Of a stretch of DNA of 64,000 bases, positions 39,862 to 48,338 are shown piece after piece; the first letter of the stretch is position 1, and every line of letters starts with the position of its first letter. Source of the stretch: an uncultured Oscillospiraceae bacterium. Its GTDB lineage: Bacteria > Bacillota > Clostridia > Oscillospirales > Oscillospiraceae. The stretch spans positions 1 to 64,000 of the forward strand of contig CAKTVG010000015.1 in the NCBI GenBank assembly GCA_934622035.1, read 5' to 3'. The notes under the pieces are model-generated. The model ran no database searches and had not been told where the DNA came from. It saw only the letters and a list, made by a program, of their open reading frames with translations. A program made the position numbers and the translations under genes.

Positions 39862-41725
39862 TATCGCAGTAAAAGATCTGGTCAAATCCTTTGAGGTCGG
39901 CAGCATCCTGCTGGACGGACTGAGCTTTGACATCCATGAGGGCGAGTGCGTCGGCATTATGGGCCGCAACGGCTGCGGCAAGACGACGCTTTTCCGTCTT
40001 CTGACCGGGGAACTGACGCCCGACAGCGGCGAGATCATGATCGCGTCGAACAAGAAGCTGGGCCTGATTTCCCAGATTCCGCATTATCCGGCCGGATATA
40101 CGGTAAACGACGTGCTGGCGACGGCCTTTGCGCCTCTGCACGCGATGAAGCGCCGCATGGAGGCGCTAGAGGCGCAGATGACCGAAAGCACGCCGAAGGC
40201 GATTCTGAACGAATATGACAGCCTTTCCGCCGCGTTCCATGCCGGCGGCGGCTATGAGCAGGAGATGCAGACGGATAAGATCTGCAACGGTCTCGGCATC
40301 GGCCAGACGATGCGCACGCAGGAATTCGACCGCCTCTCCGGCGGTGAAAAGACACGTGTCAATCTTGGCCGCCTGCTGCTGGAAAAGACGGACATTCTGC
40401 TCCTGGACGAGCCGACAAACCACCTCGACCTGCGCAGCGTGGAATGGCTGGAGGCATATATCAAAAAGTTCAAGGGGACGGTTCTGACCATCTCCCACGA
40501 CCGCTATTTCCTCGACCAGGTTGTTGAGCGCATCATTGAGATCAGCGCAGGAAAGGCGGAATTCTACAGCGGAAACTACACATTCTATTTGCAGGAAAAG
40601 CAGGAGCGCTTCAACACGCAGCTCAAGCAGTACGAGCAGGAGCAGGCCAAGCTCAGGCAGCTCGGCTTTACCCTCGAGCGTATGAAGGGCTGGGGCATCA
40701 ATAACCGCGTGCTCTACCGGCGCGCCATGTCCATCCAGCACCGCATGGAGCGCATTGAGAAAACCGAACGTCCGACGAAGGAGAAGACGCTGCGCGCCCG
40801 CTTCGGCGAAAAGGATTTCCACGGCGATGAGGTGCTGTCCGTCAAGGGCCTTGGCAAGCGCTTCGGCGGCAGGACGCTCTTTTCCGGTGTTGACCTTCAG
40901 GTTGTCGGCGGTGAGCGCATTGCGCTGCTGGGCGACAACGGCACAGGGAAGACGACATTCCTGCGCGTCCTGCTGGGCGAGGAGCCAGGTGAGGGAAAAA
41001 TCCGTTTCGGCCCCTCTGTGAAATATGGGTACCTGCCGCAGGTGATTCATTTCGAGCATCCGGAGCGCACGCTCTACGACACCATGCTCTATGAGAAAAA
41101 CTGCACGCCGCAGGTCGCGCGGGATCGCCTTGGCGCCTTCCTGTTCTCCGGCGAGGATGTTTTCAAAACCGTAGGCACGCTTTCCGGCGGGGAGCAGTCG
41201 CGCCTGCGCCTGTGCATGCTGATGGACGACAAAATTAACCTTCTGATTCTGGATGAGCCGACAAACCATCTGGACGTCGCATCCAGAGAATGGATCGAGT
41301 GCGCTATCGAGGACTATGAGGGCACGCTGATTTTCGTTTCTCACGACCGCTACTTTGTGGAGAAATTCGCCACACGCGTCTGGGAGCTGGAAAATGGTAC
41401 CATCCGAGATTATCCCTGCGGCTATGCAAAATACCGCTCCATTCAGGAGCATGAGGCGATGCAGCGCACGCCGGAAAAGCGCGAAAAGGAGCCGAAGCCC
41501 ATGCGGCAGCTGCCGGACAAGGAGCTGCAAAAGCTGGTGCGGCGGCTGGAGCGCGAGATTGCCGCGCAGGAGGAACGCGTGGCGCAGCTGGATCATGCGC
41601 TTGAGGCCGCTTCCTCGGACTATCAGGAGCTGGTGCGCCTGACGGCGGAGAAGGAAGCGGAGGAGAATAAGCTGGACGAGCTTATGACGCAGTGGGAGAC
41701 TGCCGCGTCTCAGATCGAAGAATAA
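39854..41725 (+). CDS. ABC-F family ATPase
   Basis: A 623-residue soluble protein with two ABC cassettes and no membrane domain. Walker A motifs are GRNGCGKTT and GDNGTGKTT. Signature loops are LSGGEKTRV and LSGGEQSRL. Walker B segments are LLLDEPTNHLDL and LILDEPTNHLDV. The linker between cassettes (about 235-310) is the P-site tRNA-interaction motif region. A C-terminal coiled coil (about 545-620) resembles the Uup/YdiF type. ABC-F proteins act on ribosomes. Some give antibiotic resistance, others are housekeeping, and neighbours here favour the latter. Confidence 0.9.
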   Translation: MVDIAVKDLVKSFEVGSILLDGLSFDIHEGECVGIMGRNGCGKTTLFRLLTGELTPDSGEIMIASNKKLGLISQIPHYPAGYTVNDVLATAFAPLHAMKRRMEALEAQMTESTPKAILNEYDSLSAAFHAGGGYEQEMQTDKICNGLGIGQTMRTQEFDRLSGGEKTRVNLGRLLLEKTDILLLDEPTNHLDLRSVEWLEAYIKKFKGTVLTISHDRYFLDQVVERIIEISAGKAEFYSGNYTFYLQEKQERFNTQLKQYEQEQAKLRQLGFTLERMKGWGINNRVLYRRAMSIQHRMERIEKTERPTKEKTLRARFGEKDFHGDEVLSVKGLGKRFGGRTLFSGVDLQVVGGERIALLGDNGTGKTTFLRVLLGEEPGEGKIRFGPSVKYGYLPQVIHFEHPERTLYDTMLYEKNCTPQVARDRLGAFLFSGEDVFKTVGTLSGGEQSRLRLCMLMDDKINLLILDEPTNHLDVASREWIECAIEDYEGTLIFVSHDRYFVEKFATRVWELENGTIRDYPCGYAKYRSIQEHEAMQRTPEKREKEPKPMRQLPDKELQKLVRRLEREIAAQEERVAQLDHALEAASSDYQELVRLTAEKEAEENKLDELMTQWETAASQIEE

Positions 41726-41738
41726 AGGAGAAATCACC

Positions 41739-42560
41739 ATGAGTGAAAATTGCAGTGGAAATTGCTCAAGCTGCGGCGAAAGCTGCGGCGACCGCAAGCA
41801 GGAGAGCCTGCTTGCCGAGCTGAACGAAAGATCGAAGGTCAGGAAGGTCATTGCCGTCGTTTCCGGCAAGGGCGGCGTCGGCAAGAGCACCGTGACCGCC
41901 ATGCTGGCGGCGGAGGTGCAGCGCCGCGGCCTGCGCGCGGCCATTCTGGACGCGGACATCACCGGTCCGTCTATCCCGAAGGCCTTCGGCGTGGATGAGT
42001 GCGCGGGCGCAGAGGAGGCAGGACTGCACCCCGCTGTGACCAGAACCGGCATTCAGATCATGTCCATCAACCTTCTGCTGGACAACGCGAGCGACCCCGT
42101 GCTCTGGCGCGGGCCGATCATTGCGGGCGCGGTCAAGCAGTTCTGGACGGATGTCATCTGGGAGGACGTGGACTACATGTTTGTTGATATGCCTCCCGGA
42201 ACGGGCGACGTGCCGCTGACGGTCTTCCAGTCCCTGCCCATCGACGGCGTGATCATCGTCACCTCGCCGCAGGAGCTGGTTTCCATGATCGTCGGCAAGG
42301 CCGTGCGCATGGCAAATATGATGAACGTTCCCGTGCTGGGTCTGGTGGAGAACTACAGCTATTTCTGCTGCCCGGACTGCGGAACGAAGCACGAAATCTT
42401 CGGTGAAAGCCACATTGCCGACACGGCGAAGGAATATCATCTGCCGGTGCTGGCGCGGCTGCCCATCGATCCTGGCCTTGCCAAGGCCTGCGACGCAGGA
42501 GAGGCTGAGAGCCTGCGCTGCGAGGAGCTGGGGCCCGCCGTGGCGGCGGTTTTGGGCTGA
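41739..42560 (+). CDS. mrp: Mrp/NBP35-type Fe-S cluster carrier ATPase
   Basis: A 273-residue P-loop protein transferring iron-sulfur clusters. It has an N-terminal four-cysteine motif (Cys5, Cys9, Cys12, Cys16) as in the NBP35 branch, Walker A SGKGGVGKST (42-51), DADITGPSIPKAFG, MFVDMPPGTGDVPLT, and the bridging cluster-binding CCPDC near 210. It lacks the DUF59 domain that precedes many bacterial Mrp proteins. AAAGGAGAAATCACC precedes the ATG. It is 13 bases after the ABC-F gene and 3 bases before a hydrolase gene. Confidence 0.93.
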   Translation: MSENCSGNCSSCGESCGDRKQESLLAELNERSKVRKVIAVVSGKGGVGKSTVTAMLAAEVQRRGLRAAILDADITGPSIPKAFGVDECAGAEEAGLHPAVTRTGIQIMSINLLLDNASDPVLWRGPIIAGAVKQFWTDVIWEDVDYMFVDMPPGTGDVPLTVFQSLPIDGVIIVTSPQELVSMIVGKAVRMANMMNVPVLGLVENYSYFCCPDCGTKHEIFGESHIADTAKEYHLPVLARLPIDPGLAKACDAGEAESLRCEELGPAVAAVLG

Positions 42561-42563
42561 GCC

Positions 42564-43265
42564 GTGGCAGCGCAGATGCCGCGCACGGCAATCCTGTTCA
42601 TCCACGGAATTCTCGGCACGCCGGAGCACTTTCGCCCCTTTCTGTCCCTGGTTCCGGAGAATTGGACGGTGCGAAACCTGCTCCTCGCCGGCCATGGCGG
42701 CGGGGTGCGGGAGTTTTCCCGTGCCTCCATGAAAGAATGGAAGACACAGGTTTCCGATGCACTCTGTGAGCTGCGGCAGACGCATGAGCGGATTGTCATT
42801 GCCGCGCATTCCATGGGAACGCTCTTTGCCATACAGCAGGAGATAAACGCGGATGCGCTCTTTTTGCTGAATGTGCCGCTGCGTCTCCGGCTGAGGAGAA
42901 GAATGCTTACCAATCTGTGGCGCGTTTATCGCGGAAGAATTCCGGAAAACGACGTCTGGGCACAGGCCGCGCGGGACGCCTGCGGCGTTGCGCACGACGC
43001 AAATCTCCTTTGCTATCTCGGCTGGGTCCCGCGGTATCTCGAGCTTTTCCGCGAGATCCGGCGTACCCGAAGACTGCCGGTTTCCGTTCCGGCGCATGTC
43101 TGGCTTTCCCGCCTGGACGAGATGGTCAGCGTGAGGAGCGCTGCGCTGCTGGAGAAAAATCCGGCGGTGCAGGTACATATTCTAGAGCACTCCGGGCACT
43201 ATTACTATGCGCCGGAGGATCTTGCGCTGCTGCGTGAGGATTTTTCGTCTTTTCTTGAGGATTAG
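42564..43265 (+). CDS. Alpha/beta hydrolase (carboxylesterase-like)
   Basis: A 233-residue serine hydrolase. The oxyanion segment is LFIHGILGTPEHF (about 10-22), the nucleophile lies in AAHSMGT (about 75-81, Ser in GxSxG-like HSMG), the acid in LSRLDEMVS, and the catalytic His in EHSGHYYY near residue 212. It resembles short lipase/esterases that act on acyl esters or monoglycerides. The substrate is unknown. The start may be GTG 42564 or ATG 42576, neither with a strong ribosome site, consistent with coupling to mrp. A perfect terminator follows. Confidence 0.83.
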   Translation: MAAQMPRTAILFIHGILGTPEHFRPFLSLVPENWTVRNLLLAGHGGGVREFSRASMKEWKTQVSDALCELRQTHERIVIAAHSMGTLFAIQQEINADALFLLNVPLRLRLRRRMLTNLWRVYRGRIPENDVWAQAARDACGVAHDANLLCYLGWVPRYLELFREIRRTRRLPVSVPAHVWLSRLDEMVSVRSAALLEKNPAVQVHILEHSGHYYYAPEDLALLREDFSSFLED

Positions 43266-43271
43266 CTATTT

Positions 43272-43302
43272 CAGGCCGCACAGCTGTGCGGCCTGTTTTT
43301 TT
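43272..43302 (+). terminator. Terminator ending the comEC-to-hydrolase run
   Basis: A 24-base perfect palindrome CAGGCCGCACAG / CTGTGCGGCCTG followed by seven T. Confidence 0.88.
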
Positions 43303-43384
43303 GAAATTTTTGCTTTTGTGGGAACATGTCCGCTGTTTTGCCGTCAAAGGAGCGTTAGCATGAAGCTGAAACGGAGGAATTGTT

Positions 43385-44686
43385 ATGAAAAGCAAAGCGA
43401 TTACACTGCTTTTGACGCTGCTCCTGCTGGTGGGTGTACTGGCAGGCTGTACGGCGGCAAAGGCTTCCGTCAACGTTCAGTCGGTTGCGGTGATCACCGG
43501 CTACGGCACGGCGGGTGAGTTTAACACCAGCGCCGGCGTCGTTGTGGCACAGGACGAGATCAAGATCGATCGTAAGGAGGACCGCAAGGTCGCCGAGCTG
43601 AAGGTCACCGTCGGCCAGGAGGTCAAGCAGGGCGACGTCCTGTTTGTCTATGACATGGACGAGATGAAGCTCACCATTGAAAAGGCGGAGCTGGAGCTGG
43701 AAAGCCTGAAGAATTCCATTTCCGACTATGACTCCCGCATTGCCGAGCTGGAAAAGGAAAAGGCGAGCGCACCCGCGTCCGAGCAGCTTTCCTACACGGT
43801 ACAGATTCAGTCCCTGCAAGCCGATAAGAAGGAAGCGCAGTACAATGTGACCGTCAAGGAGAAGGATCTGGAAAACCTCAAGGCGACCTCCGAGAGCGGA
43901 GAGGTGCTGTCTCCCATCGACGGCCGCGTGCAGGCAATCAACGAGAATGGCGGCTATGACAACACGACCGGCGAGGCGCTGCCCTATATCTCCCTGATTC
44001 AGAGCGGCGACTACCGCGTCAAGGGAAAGATCAACGAGCTCAACCGCAACGAATTCTATGAGGGCATGCAGGTCATTCTCCGCTCCCGCGTGGATGCTGC
44101 GCAGACCTGGACCGGCACGATCACGCAGATCGATCAGAACAATCCCGAGAGCAAAACAAGCGGGTACTATTACGGCGGTAACGACGACACGACGAACTCC
44201 AGTACTTATCCCTTCTATGTTGCGCTGGACTCCACGGACGGTCTGATGCTCGGGCAGCATCTTTTCATCGAGCCGAATGCAGGTCAGGGCGAGACGAAGG
44301 ATGGCCTCTGGCTGGATGCATCCTATCTGGTTGGCTCTGCGGAAGAGGGTTTCTCCGTTTGGGCGGCCGACAAGCACGACAAGCTGGAAAAGCGCAGCAT
44401 TCAGGTCGGTGAATACGACGAAATGCTCAATGCCTATGAAATTACCGGCGGCCTGGCGCCCGAGGATTACATCGCCTTCCCGGCGGAGGATCTGGAAGAG
44501 GGTGCACCTGTTGTGAAGAACGATACCGCCTCCGACGACAACAACGGCAATATTGACAACGGTATGATTGATAATGGCGGCATGGTTGATGACGGCATGA
44601 TCGATAACGGCGGTATGATCGACGACGGCATGATTGAAGGCGGCGAGGACGGCGGCGTGGTGATTGATCCCGCCTTTGGAGGCTGA
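43385..44686 (+). CDS. Exporter adaptor 1 (HlyD/MacA-like lipoprotein)
   Basis: A 433-residue membrane-fusion-type adaptor. A signal peptide with lipobox LAGC makes it a predicted lipoprotein. A biotinyl-lipoyl half (VAELKVTVGQEVKQGDVLFVYD), a coiled coil (about 92-172), the returning lipoyl half (GEVLSPIDGRVQAINENGG) and a beta-barrel domain follow. The C-terminal 55 residues are low-complexity repeats of N/D-G-M-I-D. A second adaptor of different design lies two genes downstream. The start at 43385 has CGGAGG upstream. It is the first gene of a MacAB-like export operon. The substrate is unknown. Confidence 0.87.
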   Translation: MKSKAITLLLTLLLLVGVLAGCTAAKASVNVQSVAVITGYGTAGEFNTSAGVVVAQDEIKIDRKEDRKVAELKVTVGQEVKQGDVLFVYDMDEMKLTIEKAELELESLKNSISDYDSRIAELEKEKASAPASEQLSYTVQIQSLQADKKEAQYNVTVKEKDLENLKATSESGEVLSPIDGRVQAINENGGYDNTTGEALPYISLIQSGDYRVKGKINELNRNEFYEGMQVILRSRVDAAQTWTGTITQIDQNNPESKTSGYYYGGNDDTTNSSTYPFYVALDSTDGLMLGQHLFIEPNAGQGETKDGLWLDASYLVGSAEEGFSVWAADKHDKLEKRSIQVGEYDEMLNAYEITGGLAPEDYIAFPAEDLEEGAPVVKNDTASDDNNGNIDNGMIDNGGMVDDGMIDNGGMIDDGMIEGGEDGGVVIDPAFGG

Positions 44687-44689
44687 GTC

Positions 44690-45379
44690 ATGCTGGTAGA
44701 GATGAAGGATATCTGCAAGGATTATCCACAGGGCAGGGAAACGGTCCGCGTTCTGAAGAATATCAACTTGCAGGTCAAGGAAGGCGATTACCTGGCCATT
44801 ATGGGCCCCTCCGGCTCCGGAAAAACGACGCTGATGAATCTCATCGGCTGCCTGGATGTTCCGACGAGCGGGGAGTACCTGCTGGCAGGAAAGAACCTGC
44901 ACGGCGCAGGCTCCAACGAGCTGGCGCAGGTGCGAAATGAATTTTTGGGCTTTGTGTTCCAGAGCTTCTATTTGCTGCCGAAAATGTCAGCGGTGGATAA
45001 TGTGGCGTTGCCGCTGCTGTACGCTGGGGTGCCGAAGAAGGAGCGCCGCGAGCGCGCGATCGAGGCGCTGAAGCTGATGGGCCTGGGCGAACGTCTGGAT
45101 TTCCAGCCGAATCAGCTCTCCGGCGGTCAGTGCCAGCGCGTGGCCATTGCCCGCGCGATTGTTGGCAAGCCCAAGCTGCTGCTGGCCGACGAGCCGACCG
45201 GCGCGCTGGACAGCGCCGCAGGCGAACAGATCATGGATATCTTTGATTCCCTGAATCAGGGCGGCGCGACGATCATCATGATCACGCACGAGCGTTCCAT
45301 TGCGGAGCGTGCGAAGGAAATCCGTTTCATCCGTGACGGAATTCTCTCCGAGGCGGAGAAGGGCAGGTGTGCGGAATGA
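44690..45379 (+). CDS. ABC transporter ATPase, MacB/LolD type
   Basis: A 229-residue ATPase that powers the exporter with the permease encoded at 46.9 kb. Walker A GPSGSGKTT (near 37-45), Q-loop FVFQSFYLL, signature LSGGQCQRVAIARA, Walker B LLLADEPTGALD and switch His in MITHE are all present. The typical LolD-type length and MacB-type signature suit a mechanotransmission exporter rather than a classic channel transporter. It overlaps the second adaptor by four bases. Confidence 0.95.
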   Translation: MLVEMKDICKDYPQGRETVRVLKNINLQVKEGDYLAIMGPSGSGKTTLMNLIGCLDVPTSGEYLLAGKNLHGAGSNELAQVRNEFLGFVFQSFYLLPKMSAVDNVALPLLYAGVPKKERRERAIEALKLMGLGERLDFQPNQLSGGQCQRVAIARAIVGKPKLLLADEPTGALDSAAGEQIMDIFDSLNQGGATIIMITHERSIAERAKEIRFIRDGILSEAEKGRCAE

Positions 45380-46923
45380 GCAAGAAAGTAAAAACCGTTC
45401 TGATTTCCGTCGTCAGCGTCATTTTGGTCGTTGCGATCGTGATCGGTGTTCTGTGGTATCTCGGCCGGAATACCGACCCGGTGAAGGTGGTGCCGGTTTC
45501 CATGCACAGCTCGTCCTATATGGGAAACGAGAAGGAAAGCGGCGGCTATGTCACGGCAGAAAAGCTGCAGAAGATTTTTGCCTCATCGACGCAGACCATT
45601 ACGAAAATCTTTGTCGAGCAGGGGCAGGAGGTCAAAAAGGGCGACCCGCTGCTCAGCTATGACACGACGCTTTCCGATATTCAGCTGGAGCGCAAGGAGA
45701 TTGCCGTCCGGCAGGCGGAGCTGAGCCTTCAGGAGGCGCAGAAGGAGCTGGCGCGCATCAACGCAATGAAGCCCTATGTTCCGCCCGCGCCCACCGAGCC
45801 TCCGACGGAACCGCCTACGGAGCCGCTGGAGCCGATTGAGGAGCTTCCTTACCGCATCGGCGGCGAGGGAACCGAGGAAAAGCCGGTTCGCTATCTCATT
45901 GCCGAGGATTTTGTCTTTGACACCGCTTTTCTGGAAGAGGTGCTTCAGGACAAAAACGAAGTTTGGGTTGCCTTTGAAGTGCGTGAAGAGAACGCCCTGA
46001 AGGGCGAGCTGCTCCAGAGCTGGGGACTGCGCGTCGTGCGCGACGAGGAAACAAAGGCACTGCAATTTGCCTGGTTCACCCCGCCCGAGGTCACGGACGA
46101 CGAGCCCGTCGACCCGACGCCGGTCGAACCCGATATTCCGGACGACAGCTCCGGCTATACCGCTGCGGAAATCGCGCAGCTGCGCGCCGAGCAACAGGTG
46201 AAAATCCGTGATCTCGATCTGGAATACCGCCAGGCAAAGGTGGATTATGAAAAGATGAAGGTCGAGGCGGAGAACGGTATTGTCTATGCCACCGTCGATG
46301 GTCAGGTCATTTCCGTGAACGATCCTGAAATCGCTGCGCAGGACGGCTCCGCGCTGGTTACCGTTTCCGGCGGCGGCTGCTACTACGTCAAGGCGACGCT
46401 CAGCGAGTTCGATATCCAAAAGTACGGTCCCGGCGCCGAGGTGCGCATCCAGAGCTGGGGGATGTATGGCCCGGTTGAGGCAACCGGCACGGTGGAATCC
46501 ATTTCCGATGCGCCGACCGACAGCAGCGACTACTATGGTTCGACCAATCCCAACGCCTCGTTCTATCAGGCACTCATCGCCGTGGACGCAAGCGCGGAGC
46601 TCTCTGAGGGCGACTATATCAGCGTCTACTTCGGCAGCTCTGACAGCAGCGACGGCTCTGCACTGTATCTCGAGAGCATGTATATCCGCACGGAGGGCAC
46701 GCGCGCCTATGTCTATAAGCGCGGTGCAGACAACAAGCTGGAGAAATGCTATCTCCGCACCGGCGAGACGGTTCGGAGCTATGTGAAGATCCTCAACGGT
46801 CTGTCCGTTGACGACTACATCGCCTTCCCCTATGGCAAGAATGTCAAGGAGGGGGCACAGACTGTAGAGGATACTGACGAGTCCGGCTACTACAACCCCG
46901 GAAATCCCGGAATCATGTATTAA
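45376..46923 (+). CDS. Exporter adaptor 2 with inserted domain in the hairpin
   Basis: A 515-residue adaptor anchored by an N-terminal membrane helix (about 7-28). The first lipoyl half (TKIFVEQGQEVKKGDPLLSYD) and outgoing helix (to about 130) are followed by an insertion at residues 134-262. The insert is a Pro/Thr/Glu-rich spacer, a compact domain of about 80 residues (LPYRIGGEGTEEKPVRYLIAE onward, with a WVAFEV core), and a second acidic Pro-rich spacer. The returning helix, second lipoyl half (GIVYATVDGQVIS) and beta domains complete it. Usual adaptors have only a hairpin tip there. The ATG overlaps the ATPase stop. Confidence 0.85.
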   Translation: MSKKVKTVLISVVSVILVVAIVIGVLWYLGRNTDPVKVVPVSMHSSSYMGNEKESGGYVTAEKLQKIFASSTQTITKIFVEQGQEVKKGDPLLSYDTTLSDIQLERKEIAVRQAELSLQEAQKELARINAMKPYVPPAPTEPPTEPPTEPLEPIEELPYRIGGEGTEEKPVRYLIAEDFVFDTAFLEEVLQDKNEVWVAFEVREENALKGELLQSWGLRVVRDEETKALQFAWFTPPEVTDDEPVDPTPVEPDIPDDSSGYTAAEIAQLRAEQQVKIRDLDLEYRQAKVDYEKMKVEAENGIVYATVDGQVISVNDPEIAAQDGSALVTVSGGGCYYVKATLSEFDIQKYGPGAEVRIQSWGMYGPVEATGTVESISDAPTDSSDYYGSTNPNASFYQALIAVDASAELSEGDYISVYFGSSDSSDGSALYLESMYIRTEGTRAYVYKRGADNKLEKCYLRTGETVRSYVKILNGLSVDDYIAFPYGKNVKEGAQTVEDTDESGYYNPGNPGIMY

Positions 46924-46935
46924 GGAGGAAACAGA

Positions 46936-48198
46936 ATGTTTGAGAATGTACATCTTGCATTGCAGGGCGTCCTTGGGCATAAGCTGCGTTCCTTCCTGAC
47001 GATGCTCGGCATTATCATCGGCATTGCATCGATTATCACGATCATCTCCACAATCAAGGGCACAAACGAGCAGATCAAGCAGAATCTGATCGGCGCGGGC
47101 AACAACGTCGTCACTGTCCAGCTCTATCAGAATGACATGAGCTACGACATGATGTATAATGAGAACCCGCTCGGAATCAAGGTTATCGATGTGGCCCAGC
47201 GCGAAGAAATGCGCAAACTTGACGGTGTGGATGACGTAACCGCCTTCCGCAAGCGCGGCTACTGTGACGGCGTCGTGTTCTATGAAAACAACTCCTTCAG
47301 CGGCGCACTCTACGGCATTGACGACAGCTATTTTAATGTCAACGGCTATCAGGTCAAGCTCGGCCGCGGCTTTAGCACTAAGGAATATGAGTCCGCGCAG
47401 AAGACTGCCATTCTGGACGAAAAGGCCGTGACGTCACTCTTTGGCCACAATGACCCCGTCGGTAAGCTGATCGAGATCAACGGCGAGCCGTTTACGGTGG
47501 TCGGCGTTGTGGCGCTGAGGTCTGCTTTTGAGCCGAAGATCAACTCCGAAGAAGACTACTATATGTATGCCAATGAGTCCAACGGCAGGATTTTCATCAC
47601 CGGCGCGGCATGGCCCATCGCTTATCGCTTCGACGAGCCGCAGAGCGTTGCCGTCCACGCAAAGTCCACCGATGACATGACCAAGGCCGGCAAGGCGGTA
47701 GCGGACTACCTGACGGAGCATCAGGTTGCGCAGCTGGCGGCCAAGAACGGCTTCTCCTACCGCAGCGACGATCTTTTGAAGCAGGCGGAGCAGCTGCAGG
47801 AAATGAGCAGCTCGACGAATAAGCAGCTCATCTGGATTGCCAGTATTTCGCTGCTCGTGGGCGGCGTCGGCGTGATGAACATCATGCTCGTCACGGTCAC
47901 GGAACGCACCACGGAGATCGGTTTGAAAAAGGCCATCGGTGCAAAGCGCCGCCGCATTCTGGCGCAGTTCCTGACGGAGGCCTGCGTGCTGACCGGCATC
48001 GGCGGCATTCTCGGCGTCCTCGGCGGCGTTGGCATGTCCCAGCTGATTTCCAAATTTATGGATACCCCGACGGCGCTGAGCGTCCCGGCCATTCTCGTGG
48101 CAGTGATCTTCTCCATTCTGATCGGTGTGGCCTTCGGCCTGCTGCCCGCAGTCAAGGCCTCGAAGCTCAATCCGATTGAAGCGCTGCGCAGAGATTGA
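46936..48198 (+). CDS. ABC transporter permease, MacB/FtsX type
   Basis: A 420-residue permease: helix 1 (LTMLGIIIGIASIITIIS, about 20-40), a large extracellular MacB-PCD domain (about 45-280), then three C-terminal helices with TERTTEIGLKKAIGAKRRRIL, typical of the FtsX fold. AAGGAGG precedes the ATG. With the ATPase and two adaptors it forms a four-gene exporter. Macrolide, peptide or lipid substrates are all seen in such systems, and nothing here identifies which. A terminator follows. Confidence 0.94.
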   Translation: MFENVHLALQGVLGHKLRSFLTMLGIIIGIASIITIISTIKGTNEQIKQNLIGAGNNVVTVQLYQNDMSYDMMYNENPLGIKVIDVAQREEMRKLDGVDDVTAFRKRGYCDGVVFYENNSFSGALYGIDDSYFNVNGYQVKLGRGFSTKEYESAQKTAILDEKAVTSLFGHNDPVGKLIEINGEPFTVVGVVALRSAFEPKINSEEDYYMYANESNGRIFITGAAWPIAYRFDEPQSVAVHAKSTDDMTKAGKAVADYLTEHQVAQLAAKNGFSYRSDDLLKQAEQLQEMSSSTNKQLIWIASISLLVGGVGVMNIMLVTVTERTTEIGLKKAIGAKRRRILAQFLTEACVLTGIGGILGVLGGVGMSQLISKFMDTPTALSVPAILVAVIFSILIGVAFGLLPAVKASKLNPIEALRRD

Positions 48199-48220
48199 TT
48201 TTTAAAAAAGCGATCCGGCG

Positions 48221-48254
48221 AAAAAAAGACTATCCAACATGGATAGTCTTTTTT
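48221..48254 (+). terminator. Terminator of the export operon
   Basis: AGACTATCC, loop AACAT, GGATAGTCT flanked by A7 and T6. Confidence 0.85.
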
Positions 48255-48255
48255 C

Positions 48256-48284
48256 TTGACGATTTGCGCGGTTCGTGGTATCCT
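48256..48284 (+). promoter_or_regulatory. Promoter of the AI-2E-type gene
   Basis: TTGACG (48256-48261), 17-base spacer, TATCCT (48279-48284), directly after the preceding terminator. Confidence 0.6.
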
Positions 48285-48338
48285 ATTAATGAGGCATCGC
48301 CGGGCGGCGCTGCCTTGCGGAAGAAGGGAGGCGTGCCT

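Noticed and set aside
43361..43518. Overlapping small frame starting ATG 43361 behind AAAGGAG, before adaptor 1
   Set aside because: It runs out of frame through the adaptor's signal peptide and gives a sequence without protein-like pattern. Probably chance.
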